Shown piece after piece: positions 55,101 to 64,000 of a DNA stretch of 64,000 bases. Positions within the stretch are counted from its first letter, which is position 1. The number at the start of each line of letters is the position of its first letter. The notes under the pieces are model-generated. The model was not told where the DNA came from and made no database searches. It saw only the letters and a program-made list of their open reading frames with translations. The position numbers were made by a program, and so were the translations under genes. Source of the DNA: Paroedura picta (Eukaryota > Chordata > Lepidosauria > Squamata > Gekkonidae); NCBI RefSeq assembly GCF_049243985.1, contig NC_135369.1, forward strand, positions 25,280,765-25,344,764. Direction: 5' to 3'.

Positions 55101-58100
55101 TCTTACCCTTAAGTTTTATAGTAGTTTATCTTTACATTACCATCTTAGATGCAGTGTTTTTTCAAAAGTCTGTGCAAGAACTATTGTAACTGCTTATATA
55201 GAAGCTTTACTTCATGGCACACCTTTGCAAATGAGGAGATACCTGCTCTGCCTCCAAAAGTTTATATTCTTGCCTTTCGTGTGAGGCCTTCAAAATAGCA
55301 ACTGTTATGGGAACTTCTCTGCTGGGGGTTAATATGCAGAAGATGAGGTGCCATGGTACATTCTGGTTGTTCATGGGAATGTCCTGTAATGAACCTAAAG
55401 ATCAGGGTGGAATGTGAGCTGTGGGGCAGGTGTGGAAGTCAAATATTTAACTTTAAGACTTGTAGGGCAGGTGGCCTACGTAGGGGCCAGTGGCCTATTT
55501 TCAATCTGGTTGCTGGTTTGAGTTGGACAAAAACCCACGTCAGCTGCTTCAGCCTGCATTCTCCTGCCAAATAGACACGTTGCAGTTTGAGGTCTGACTG
55601 TCTCCAGGCTACATCCAAGTAGGATTGGGGTCCTGTAATAACATGTCATGTGTTCCTTATTGATAACCCTCTGTCTGCTGCTTTATCAGACTATGCGTTC
55701 GTTCACATGGAGAAGGAAGAGGATGCTAGAGCCGCCATTGAACACCTTAACGGAAGGGAAGTCAAAGGCAAAAGAATTAATGTGGAACTCTCTAATAAAG
55801 CCCATAAAAGGGGACCAGCTGCACACAGCGGGCAGCCAGGCGGTGGAGCTGAAAAGAACAAAATACCAACTCTAGAGAAACTCCAGCCCAGGAATGATGG
55901 TTTGAGATCTGCCGATCTTGCCTTCCCGATGGCAGCTTCCAACTATTCTACACTTGAGTATGATTATCAGCAGCGCATGGGCAACAACAACGTAACCAAA
56001 TTTGACTCACATGATGGTCAGGCCAGGCAGGTATCACCCTCCTATTTCGGAAGGGACAGGAGTCCCATTAGACGTTCACCAACAAGAGCAGGTTATACCC
56101 TTCCTATGACAGCCCAGCAAGCTACCTACAGAGACCAGACCACTGCCTCCATGGGAGCATCCTACAGAGACCAGCCATCAGCCTCTCTTGGGATGGCTTA
56201 TAGACCCCAGCCTACAACTGGGCAAGCCGCAGTGTATAGAGCCCAGCCTTCAGCTATGGTTGGAAATGCATATAGAGCTCAGTCCTCTGTTCCTATGGCA
56301 GCTTCTGGTGCCCAACCAGTAGCCTCAGCAATAACATCCTACAATGCCCAGGCAGCTGCCACTTACAATGCTCAATCTGCTGCCGCCGCTGCTGCTGCTG
56401 CTGCCGCTGCCTACGCAGCACAGCCTGCTGCTTCTCAAGTAGCTTCTTATGGGGCCCAGCCCAGCACTACCTATGCTGCTGCTTATGGGGCTCAGGCTGC
56501 TGCAACATATGCAGCTACCTATGGGGCCCAAGCAGCTGCTGCATACTCAGCCTCCTATGGGGCCCAAGCAGCTGCAAGCAGCCAGGCAGCCATGTATAGT
56601 GCCCACCCTCTCTCAGCACAGTCAGCTTCGTATGGAGTCCAGCCAGCTGTTGGCCACGCAGCATCCTATGGCTCCCAGGCTGCATCTGCTCTGCCAGCTG
56701 CATATGGGGCACAATCTGCGGCAAACCTTGCAGCCACTTACAGCATGCAGGATGCAGCTGCCACTTCCTACAAAACATCACTCCCTGCTTCAGTATCTTC
56801 AGCCTACAGAGCACAGGTCTCCAATCCAGCAGAGGCAGCCTATGCAGCACAGCAGTCTGCTTCCATTCCAATGGCAGGTTACAGAGCTCAGCAAGCATAC
56901 AATGGGCTAACTCAGTCTACACAACAGGCGGCCGCCTATTCAGTCATGTCTCAGCCAGAAGCTGCTGCGCTCCACCCCCCGTATGAACGCACCCGCCTCT
57001 CCCCGCCACGCGGCAGCCGTGAAGATCTCTTCAGAAAAGCGGCTGCAATGAATAAGAGGTATGCAGCTAAACCTAGGGGTAATGCTTTGCATGTCAGTCA
57101 TGTCTTCTGTCTAAGGATCTCCATGCACTTGCAGAAAGAACCTTCGATCTGTTGTTCCGTGGGAGGTGACAGACATCTTGCTAATCTTCTAAATGGGTGG
57201 TTAGAAGTGAAAGTGGGTGTTGAGTGGGGCTTGCTTCTTTCCTTTTTGCTATACTGGCTGCGCTGTTGGCACTTCACCATCAGTTCAGCTTAAGTTTCCA
57301 CCACTTATTTTCCTGTGCTCTTCTCTTTGGGGGAGGGGGACCTTACAGGGCAGCATTCTATTGCTTTTCCTTTCTGCATATTTCTGTGGAGGCTTATGAG
57401 TAGAGGGCTGGATTGGTCACAGTGAGATTTGAAAGTCCCAAGCCTGCAGAGGGTGGTGGAGGGAAGGGATCGTGTAATGGCCTTGATGCCTGCCATTCCA
57501 TAGAATTGAGACCATGCTCTGGACTTGGACTGCATAAAAGGATTGAACCAGTTTGGCTCCTGGTTGTGGCAACATAATGAAGGCTAAAATACTTCTTCTG
57601 ATCCCAGGAAGCCAATTAGCCTTTCTAGGATTCAGCCTCTTAAATACCCCGGGCCAGCTGTGCACACAGCACAACTATTTTGGAATACACAAAACTCCAG
57701 GAGCCTGGAAGAGTTTTCAGCTGTGATATAGTCTGAAGTGAATTTGAAGCCAAGGCTCAGTTGTGGAACACACAAAGTCATCTGAAAGCCCTGAGTTTTT
57801 GTTACTGTGCTTTTTCCTTGGCAAGTAACCACTGTCCAGTTCCATTCACTTTGGATGAGTGTGTGTGTGTGTGTTAAATTGCAGGCTTAAATATTTGGCT
57901 CTGTGTGCTGCTTTTTAGGTATTGGTCCCCTAAATGAAGTCTCATAAGATCTGAGCCTCATGACAAAGTTCTGTTGGTTACAACAGATTTTAGGCATCTG
58001 TTCCCCAGTTCAGAAGATACTCTGTTCCGTCAGAAGAGGGAAGTCTCAAAATGCCACTTTGAGACTTGGCACCTACCAGTGGCTTAAATTCTAACAAATA

Positions 58101-58468
58101 CAACAATGGAGGCAATGTTATCCTTTGGATTCTCTAGTGTGTCTTCTCCTAAGCTTAGACCTCAGTGATCCTCTCAGTAGTAGCATATATAAGGGGGTCA
58201 TCCACAAGCTCTTATTTATCAAATGTCTCTTCTCTTAACCAGGTACAGTTCTGACCTCTCAGATGATCGCCGTTTATCTGATCTCTCAGATTACCGCCGT
58301 TTAGCAGACTCCCCTCACGCATACCGCCATTCGCCGACAAAAGCTCAACTGGATTATCGCCGTCTCCCAGAAACGCAGGCTGATTATGCCCGGTATGCGG
58401 GTGCCTATGGCGATTACTTGCGTAATGCACAGCTGCAGCTGCAGGCTAGTTACCAGCGCCGCATGTAG
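49151..58468 (+). CDS. RBM14: RBM14 (CoAA/PSP2), RNA-binding motif protein 14
   Basis: Nuclear coactivator, splicing modulator and paraspeckle protein. Coding exons 49151-49502, 55690-57058 and 58243-58468 join in phases 1 and 2 with GT-AG borders to give 648 residues (human 669). RRM1 is about residues 6-76 (KLFVGNV, QFAFVHM). RRM2 is about 83-153 (KVFVGNV); intron 1 splits it just before RNP1 DYAFVHM. The central prion-like domain, about residues 200-545, is made of Y-[GR]-AQ type repeats that drive phase separation, with an 11-Ala run near 56372-56404. [10 protein letters not shown] near residue 248 mirrors RBM4. The C-terminus has YRRL repeats and ends YQRRM as in mammals. The first ATG, in GC-rich 5' DNA, was taken as start. 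Intron 2 read-through would add a short alternative tail ending at 57293. Confidence 0.96.
50921..50947 (-). ncRNA. Hammerhead-ribozyme-like core
   Basis: CTGACGA + ACAGTGCTTGCACTC + GAAAG, with a good stem II. Stems I and III not established. Confidence 0.45.
50967..50993 (+). ncRNA. Hammerhead-ribozyme-like core
   Basis: Exact inverted copy of 50921-50947, followed by CTCACGCC. Both conserved strands intact; full fold not established. Confidence 0.45.
51170..51440 (-). mobile_element. tRNA-derived SINE (Sauria type)
   Basis: Complement of the SINE consensus: plus strand GGTTTTTATACCCTGCTTTTC, AAGGTCACCCAGC, GGAATCAAACCTGG (B box) and CTCTTAACCACTACACCAAGCTGG (A-box head). Confidence 0.82.
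51917..52190 (-). mobile_element. tRNA-derived SINE, second family
   Basis: On the minus strand it starts with GCAGAGTGGTACGGCAGCAG (A box). Then come GGGAGTTCGATCCCAGCAGC (B box), GACTCAGCCTTCCATCCTTCC and a 3' end rich in TTTACCTTT. A head distinct from the Sauria-type copies. Confidence 0.78.
57059..58242 (+). other. RBM14 intron 2
   Basis: GTATGC donor and TTCTCTTAACCAG acceptor. A (GT)n run near 57859-57874; no repeat family recognised. Confidence 0.8.
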
Positions 58469-58937
58469 AGGATATCTCCTCCCTCTGGACACTTTCTGGG
58501 GTGGGACTGCGTCACTGTTCAGGAGCCCGCCGTTGTGACCCATATAACATAGCCCCCACTTGCTGCGTTCGCAGTGTACAGCCTTTGCCATTTGATTTCA
58601 GTATCGCTTTTTAGTCACTACATTTCTTCCTGCCTGATGGCAGCTAATCAATTTAGCTCTTTACGTTTCTTTTTTTTTTTAAATATGTTTTGCTTATACC
58701 AAGTCTAGATGGGAGCATGAGACCCTCCTACGCCATTGTGGCCATCTTAGATCTCTAGGAGAGTCTTGAGTTGCTGTCGTAACTTCTTAGAGTTAGGGCT
58801 CTGTGCTTGGCCTTGGAAGCACTGAACTTGGCTGCACGTTCAGCTATTTAAAACCAAAGTCCTGGGATGAGGGTGGCCACGTAGTGAACCGTGTTTGCTT
58901 CCTGTCCTTGCCTTTCTCTAGGTTGTGCCCCAGTGAA

Positions 58938-58943
58938 AATAAA
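58938..58943 (+). terminator. RBM14: RBM14 polyadenylation signal, proximal
   Basis: AATAAA 470 bp after the stop; TGTCTTTGCTG follows about 25 bases on. Confidence 0.6.
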
Positions 58944-59120
58944 ACTGTTCCTGTATTGCAATCCATTCCATGTCTTTGCTGAAAGGATTTCTTGATATCC
59001 TTTCCATACCTGCTCAGTTGCTTTTATATAACAGCATACTTTGTTGATTTATGCGAGCATCAAGTGTGCAAGTAAACCTGATGTTAGAATTAAGCTTAGA
59101 TTTTTTTTTTGTATTCTGTA

Positions 59121-59126
59121 AATAAA
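59121..59126 (+). terminator. RBM14: RBM14 polyadenylation signal, distal
   Basis: AATAAA followed by TGTGGGCTGTTTG, a GU-rich element. Two signals allow two 3' UTR lengths. Confidence 0.55.
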
Positions 59127-59149
59127 ATGTGGGCTGTTTGACAGTTTAG

Positions 59150-60295
59150 AAAATTCAATTGTCTGGTGTATATTCCTTGAGCAGTTTTGGTGAATGTGTG
59201 CGACATTTCCTTCTTTTCCATTTACATGTGTGTAAATAGCCAAATTTAGGATTGCGTCTGCCATCATGGACTGGGAAGCATGGATTCATACACAGCAATC
59301 TACCTCTGAAGTATTGAGGATGGATCTCTCTGTGACTCTTCACCAGACAGTCGTGAACATGGCATGATTTTATCTTTACAGATCCATCAGCCTTTGTGGT
59401 GACAGTTGTTCAGATATTAGGGAGGTCAGAACTTTCTCATGGAACTGGATGGGGAGAATCCTATAGGGGAGGGGAGGACCCCGTGCTCTGCAACCTATGA
59501 GGTAGGAGGAGCAGAAGAATGGGATGGTAAACCAGTTATGGGTAAAGTGAACAGAATAGACAGGAATCGCTATGGTTGTATGGCATTTTGCTTCAGCCCT
59601 GCTTACTGCACATTGTATATTAGCAGGACGTTCCTCAATCCTTGCAGAGAAAAACAGACTGCCAGAATGTTACTGAGGAGCCAGCTGAATATCTTTCGAG
59701 TCAGGGGGTTTGACATCTCCACTCCGAGATCTCCGTTTGTGGCACTGCACTCTGCTGTTCCCTCTTTATTTGTCTTATACTGAACATGTTATATAGTCTT
59801 TTGGGGCCTGCTGCTAACTACCTTCAGATAAATACACTACCTTCAGATAAATATTGTCCCCTGTTTTAAAAACACTTTCAGAGGGATGACTTTTTCTCAA
59901 CTAGAATTGGAGCTTTACAATACTGTGGCTATGTAATCAGACAGGAGTGATGCTGGACACTGACTCAAGCTATACGAATAAAGATGCTAAGTGAAATGAC
60001 CTATTGGCTGGCTGTATAATTTAGGTTGACCGTGTGTATATATAAGGCTTTATAGGAGTAAGATAGCCATTTGTAGTTTTTAAGGCTGTTCCTTTGGGGT
60101 GAGCACCTGTTGTGGTTTGTATGATCTCTCCTTTTCATTTGTATGTGCTTGAGACACAACAAATGGATATTAAAAATGTAAGATAATAAGATCAGACACT
60201 GGCCATACATAAATAATCAGTAAAATATAATGAAGTGGATAGGCTTCAGAATAGGTAACAGAGCAAAATTAGAAGGTCTCCTTGAACATGACTGA
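59150..60295. other. Unassigned DNA downstream of RBM14
   Basis: No ORF with family resemblance and no clear repeat. Confidence 0.4.
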
Positions 60296-60299
60296 CTTG

Positions 60300-60480
60300 C
60301 AAGTCTTGCAGAACCTCAGAAGGTCATGCAGGGTTTGAACCTCATCCAGCAAGGCATCCCACCAGGTGGAGCCAAGGTGGAAAACACCTTTGTCCTGGTG
60401 GTAGTGAGGTGAACCTCTTTGGGATCTGGCACTACTAACAAGTCATGTGATGGTGAATGCACCATTAAAAGGGGGTTATA
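60300..60480 (-). mobile_element. L2-like LINE 3' fragment
   Basis: Minus-strand copy; the plus strand has GCATCCCACCAGGTGGAGCC and GTGAGGTGAACCTCTTTGGGA, as in the copies at 2010 and 4735. Confidence 0.65.
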
Positions 60481-60530
60481 GCAAGGGAGCCTATCCCTCA
60501 CAAATGACAGTCCGAAACCCTTTGGGGATT

Positions 60531-60815
60531 AAGAGAAGAAGAGAAGAAGAAGAGTTGGTTCTTATATGCCGCTTTTCCCTACCCGAAGGAGGCTCAAAGC
60601 GGCTTACAGTCGCCTTCCCATTCATCTCCCCACAACAGACACCCTGTGGGGTGGGTGAGGCTGAGAGAGCCCTGATATCACTGCTCGGTCAGAACAGTTT
60701 TATCAGTGCCGTGGCGAGCCCAAGGTCACCCAGCTGGTTACATGTGGGGGAGCGCAGAATCGAACCTGGCGTGCCAGATTAGAAGTCCGCACTCCTAACC
60801 ACTACACCAAACTGA
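60531..60815 (-). mobile_element. tRNA-derived SINE (Sauria type)
   Basis: Nearly the exact complement of 37591-37860: AGAGTTGGTTCTTATATGCCG, CAAGGTCACCCAGCTGG, CGAACCTGGCGTGCCAGATT and CCTAACCACTACACC. A (GAA)n-like run at the left is its tail. Confidence 0.85.
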
Positions 60816-60849
60816 TAAGTAACCAGCATAGCTACCGTAGAAGAGGATG

Positions 60850-61445
60850 GATATGTGCATCTTGGGGTATGCCAGGGTACACTGGTTTGCCGTTGGTGCA
60901 GAGCACCATATTGGAATTTTTTAAAAAGACTTTATATAGGCAGGTTGACTTGTCCCCTCCCAAAGTGGCCAATGATGGGCCTAGAGGGAGTGGGAAGGGG
61001 AGGGGTCCCAGCCATTTGACTCTTTGCCAGCTGAGGCTCCTACCACTTTATCAACTTGTGTCATTGGTGGCAGCTGGAATCGAACAAGGTGAGTCCTTCC
61101 TTGGGGTTTGGGTGGGTTGGAGGCATTTGGGGGGGGGATGGGGACTGGTGGCAGTTGGCAAAGGGGCCTTCTGCAACTCCAAAAAACCGTCTTTACAGTG
61201 AAGGTTACTTATTGATGGATTTCACATGGACTGATGATCCCAGGTGTCCTATTTCATTGTACCTCATCTCTGGCAGAAAACTTACTAATGAGGCAATGGC
61301 TCCATCTGGATGATTTTCATTTCCAGGTGACATGTCACTTCTGGGCCGGAGTTGTGCCCACCTGTCAGCACTTTTGGTATGCCTCAAAGCCTGAAAACAT
61401 TTTCAGGTGTGCCTCCATAGCCAAAAGGTTGAGGAAGGCTGGCAG
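60850..61445. mobile_element. hAT-like MITE, family 2 (probable)
   Basis: The right end, AAAAGGTTGAGGAAGGCTG, matches the TIR of 17480-17870, and AAGCCTGAAAACATTTTCAGG recalls the 16895 copy. The left end is near CTTGGGGTATGCCAGGG. Borders and duplication uncertain. Confidence 0.45.
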
Positions 61446-61449
61446 ATGC

Positions 61450-61965
61450 ATTCAGCTACCTGACACTTTGAGAACAACTTCAAGGGCAGCTGTGCATCAA
61501 GCAATCTAAGCTAGAGGTGACTGTAGCATGGATCACTGTAACAAGGTTGGAACAAGAAAGGAAGGGCACTAATTGGTGGGCTTACTGTCGATAGGAAAGG
61601 GCAGTCTGTGTGATGTTGAACACTTTTCTCAAATGAGAGCGAGGTATCCAACCATTCCTGGATACTCTATACATAATCCAGCAATGTAAGTGGAACCCCG
61701 AGCCAATTGTATGTTGCTAACAGGTCTGTGCTGATGCAGGCACATGACCTCCATCTTAGAAAGATTTTGCTTCAGAAATTCATTGCTTGGATTCATCTTG
61801 GAGGCAAAATCATCACAATTCACGAAGGTTGTTGGAGCTAGGAATTTTGTGCACTGGCTTGAAATTCCACCACTAGAGTGGTGATGATGCAGTATTTATC
61901 ATGTTAACCATCCAGCCTGTCCTCCAAGAATCTTCTCCCAGTGTGTGAATGTGAGTGTAGTGATG
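61450..61965. other. Unassigned DNA
   Basis: No gene or repeat family recognised. Confidence 0.35.
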
Positions 61966-61969
61966 TCAA

Positions 61970-62150
61970 GCCACAGCCAGCTTACACTGACCCCAGCAAA
62001 GGACTTCTGAGACAAGTGAGAAGTAGAGGTAGTTTGCAATTGCCTTCCTTTACAGAGTTTTCCTTGGTGGTCTCCCTTCCAAATACCGACTGCTTAGTTT
62101 GTGAGATCTGACAAAACCATGCTGTATTGTGCCGCCTTTCTAGAATATAA
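61970..62150 (-). mobile_element. 5S rRNA-derived SINE piece
   Basis: Plus strand TTGGTGGTCTCCCTTCCAAATAC and GCTTAGTTTGTGAGATCTGAC match the complement of 5S rRNA. Flanking GCAATTGCCTTCC is shared in kind with the copy at 47655. More decayed than that one. Confidence 0.65.
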
Positions 62151-62159
62151 CTTTACCCA

Positions 62160-62880
62160 CATCTATACCTAATACGTGGTTCAAGAAAACATGAACCTAT
62201 GGCCAAAAAACATGGCCTCTTCTGTCAACTGTAAGACTTTATGCCTTGGACTGCTTCCTGTCCCTTTTCAAAACAGGTGATGCTGATCTTAAGGAAATGC
62301 TCTTATTTTCCTTACAACAAAAAGTAAGTTATTTTACTATTATGATAGGCAACAGATCCATATTTCCCATTTAAATGGGAGAACCAGTAAGGGATAAATT
62401 ATTTCACCCATGGCTTGATAGTGGCATACACGAATTTTAAAAAGAATGAGGCACATTGGTTTTTACAATAAAAACCAAGTGAAAAAGTCATTTTGTTTTG
62501 GTCCCCCCCCTCCCCCATTGGCTGTTCCTTACAATGCAAAAACAAAGCAGGGTATATTTGCAACGGTGTTTTGTATTAGATGAATTCTAGAGCCCAGAAG
62601 AACTATAATATCAGACTGATCAGGTAAAAGAAGCTAATTAAACCTGAGCCACTTGACCCTTGAGTATTTAAGAAATCCATGTACTGGAGATTAAACTTCC
62701 AATGAAGAAGTCCACAGTTCATACCTTTACTCATCTAGGCACTTGCTTGGTCACCACAGGTATTCAAGCAAACCAATTTTCTTTCACCCTTCTACGCAAT
62801 ATGGGTGTAATAATCCTGACTTCCATTTTTGGGTTATTTTAAGGATTGCTGAGAATGTACATGAAGCTCCTCAGACACTA
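62160..62880. other. Unassigned DNA
   Basis: Nothing recognised apart from a C-rich run near 62503-62516. Confidence 0.35.
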
Positions 62881-62884
62881 GAAC

Positions 62885-62980
62885 GCATTATATACAGCTG
62901 AAATCCTATGCACACTTCTATGCAAGCCCTAGTAATCTCAGTGGAACTGACTTTCAAACATGCCTGGGATTGACTTACAT
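62885..62980 (+). repeat. Common amniote dispersed repeat piece
   Basis: AATCCTATGCACACTT, AATCTCAGTGGAACTGACTT and ACATGCCTGGGATTGACTT recall a widely dispersed reptile LINE/SINE-end repeat. Family not assigned. Confidence 0.45.
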
Positions 62981-63056
62981 ATAATGGAAGTGGAAATAAT
63001 TACTAGTATTTTATAGAGCTATCCAAAGTTCAGAGCACTTGGCATATATTGTAAAG

Positions 63057-63295
63057 CAGTGGTTCTCAACCTTCCTAATACACCCCCCCCCAACCATAAA
63101 ATTATCCAAGTATTCTTTCACAGAAATCAAACCAATGGCAAGAAGATTCATTGTTCATGATTGTATATAAATTGGTTATAAATTGGCACCTTCAGGAGGA
63201 GCAGCAACAGTGGCGCCCCCTCCCCTCCGCCAACCTGCTCACCTTGCTGCGACCCCAGTGAAAAGGTCGTTCGGCCCCCAGGTTGGGAACCACTG
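63057..63295. mobile_element. hAT-type MITE
   Basis: TIRs CAGTGGTTCTCAACCT and AGGTTGGGAACCACTG; perfect 8-bp TSD TTGTAAAG at 63049-63056 and 63296-63303. 239 bp, non-coding. The CAGTGGTTCTCAACC terminus is that of Charlie-type hAT elements. Confidence 0.92.
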
Positions 63296-63303
63296 TTGTA
63301 AAG

Positions 63304-64000
63304 GCTACAACAGTCTTGCAGGCTAGATTATTATTATTACCATATTACAGATAGGGGTTAAGAAACAGTGGTATATTTGAGACCACTTGGTATCCTCATG
63401 AATATAAAATTCAGACTAGGGACTTTCTAGTTGGAAGCTTGGTCTCTAAGCCACCACAGGGTATAGTTCACTGTGTCCTATTTTATCGTACAAATCCTGT
63501 GATGTGGTATGTACAGAGTGCGACTAGGGATCCAGAGAGTTTGTGGCTGAGTGAGACTGAGTTTTCCATGCTAAACAGTCCAGCCACAATGTAATTTTTT
63601 AGACTGAGGAAATGAGCGAATGTGTATTTACAGTTGGGGCCTTGAATTGCCAAACTGAAAAATAAAATTTGACTCCCAGACACATTTGGTTCATGCTTCA
63701 GTTTATAAAATGAGACAGAAATCTTAAAACAACTACAGTGAGGAGCATTTATCTGAAGTGCAAAAGTAAAAGGAGGGAATAATACCTTATTCCGTAATAT
63801 CTATAGTGAAATCAATTAGCATGCTCTGCTGATTAGTGTTACAATTATTTTAGAACAATAGTGTACCAGGTGATATATACAGAACCGAGAAATGAGGAGC
63901 CCCCGTTAGTATGGTACTGCTGGAAGAAGAGATTTTTCAGTTGCAGAAACTTGATTAAGATTGTCCCGTCTGACGTCTAGATTTATGATCCACAAGCCAC
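63304..64000. other. No gene recognised at right edge
   Basis: AT-rich DNA without ORF, exon or repeat I can support. Confidence 0.4.

Larger units (their letters stand above)
49503..55689 (+). other. RBM14 intron 1
   Basis: A 6.2-kb intron. Recognised contents: the palindromic repeat at 50858-51050, SINEs at 51170-51440 and 51917-52190, and a G/TG-rich run near 54938-54957. 49680-50850, 52200-54930 and 54960-55640 hold nothing I can name. Confidence 0.75.
58469..59145 (+). other. RBM14: RBM14 3' UTR
   Basis: From the TAG stop to two polyadenylation signals. Not coding. Confidence 0.7.

Noticed and set aside
56449-56910. 153-codon ORF inside RBM14 exon 2
   Set aside because: Out-of-frame shadow of the YxAQ repeats.
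57059-57293. RBM14 ORF extension as the true C-terminus
   Set aside because: The GTATGC donor and the well-conserved exon 3 ([11 protein letters not shown]...YQRRM) show splicing; the extension is intron.

Overview
The window is vertebrate nuclear DNA, most likely from a squamate reptile (lizard or snake). Four host genes are split by ordinary GT-AG introns, and the repeats are of squamate type: Bov-B/RTE, CR1, L2-like and L1 LINE pieces, Sauria-type and other tRNA-derived SINEs, 5S rRNA-derived SINE pieces, hAT MITEs, and a young chromodomain-bearing Ty3/Gypsy element. I cannot name the species from sequence alone.

Layout. 1-3060: L2-like LINE debris with two small DNA transposons inserted in it. 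3070-15740: RBM4 (+), with a CpG-rich first exon, two coding exons and a separate 3' UTR exon. 15740-23070: repeats only (Bov-B, CR1, hAT MITEs, SINE, L2, a GC-rich Helitron-like element). 23230-25818: CCDC87 (-), a single uninterrupted 862-codon exon. 25819-26156: a short CpG-rich promoter shared head-to-head by CCDC87 and CCS. 26157-35995: CCS (+), eight coding exons giving 271 residues, with introns full of LINE fragments. 36400-48780: a repeat block whose core is a three-level nest: a TIR DNA element (38323-47428) holds a poly(A) retrotransposon (38845-47090), which holds a nearly fresh Gypsy element (40123-46200). 48800-59150: RBM14 (+), three coding exons giving 648 residues. 59150-64000: repeats and unassigned DNA, no gene seen.

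Function. RBM4 and RBM14 are related nuclear RNA-binding proteins with two N-terminal RRMs. RBM4 acts mainly in alternative splicing and translation control; RBM14 (CoAA/PSP2) is a coactivator and paraspeckle protein with a prion-like YxAQ domain. CCS loads copper into SOD1. CCDC87 is a sperm/cilium-associated coiled-coil protein. In human 11q13 the order is CCDC87-CCS-RBM14-RBM4; here RBM4 lies on the far side of CCDC87.

Most notable: the changed position of RBM4; the nested element at 38-47 kb with a possible self-priming Gypsy copy; a non-autonomous poly(A) element whose ORF carries a 96-bp in-frame duplication; five sites with the same 27-nt layout as a hammerhead-ribozyme core; and CCS exon 6, whose 3' splice site seems to be supplied by a LINE tail. 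All family calls are from reading; no search was run.
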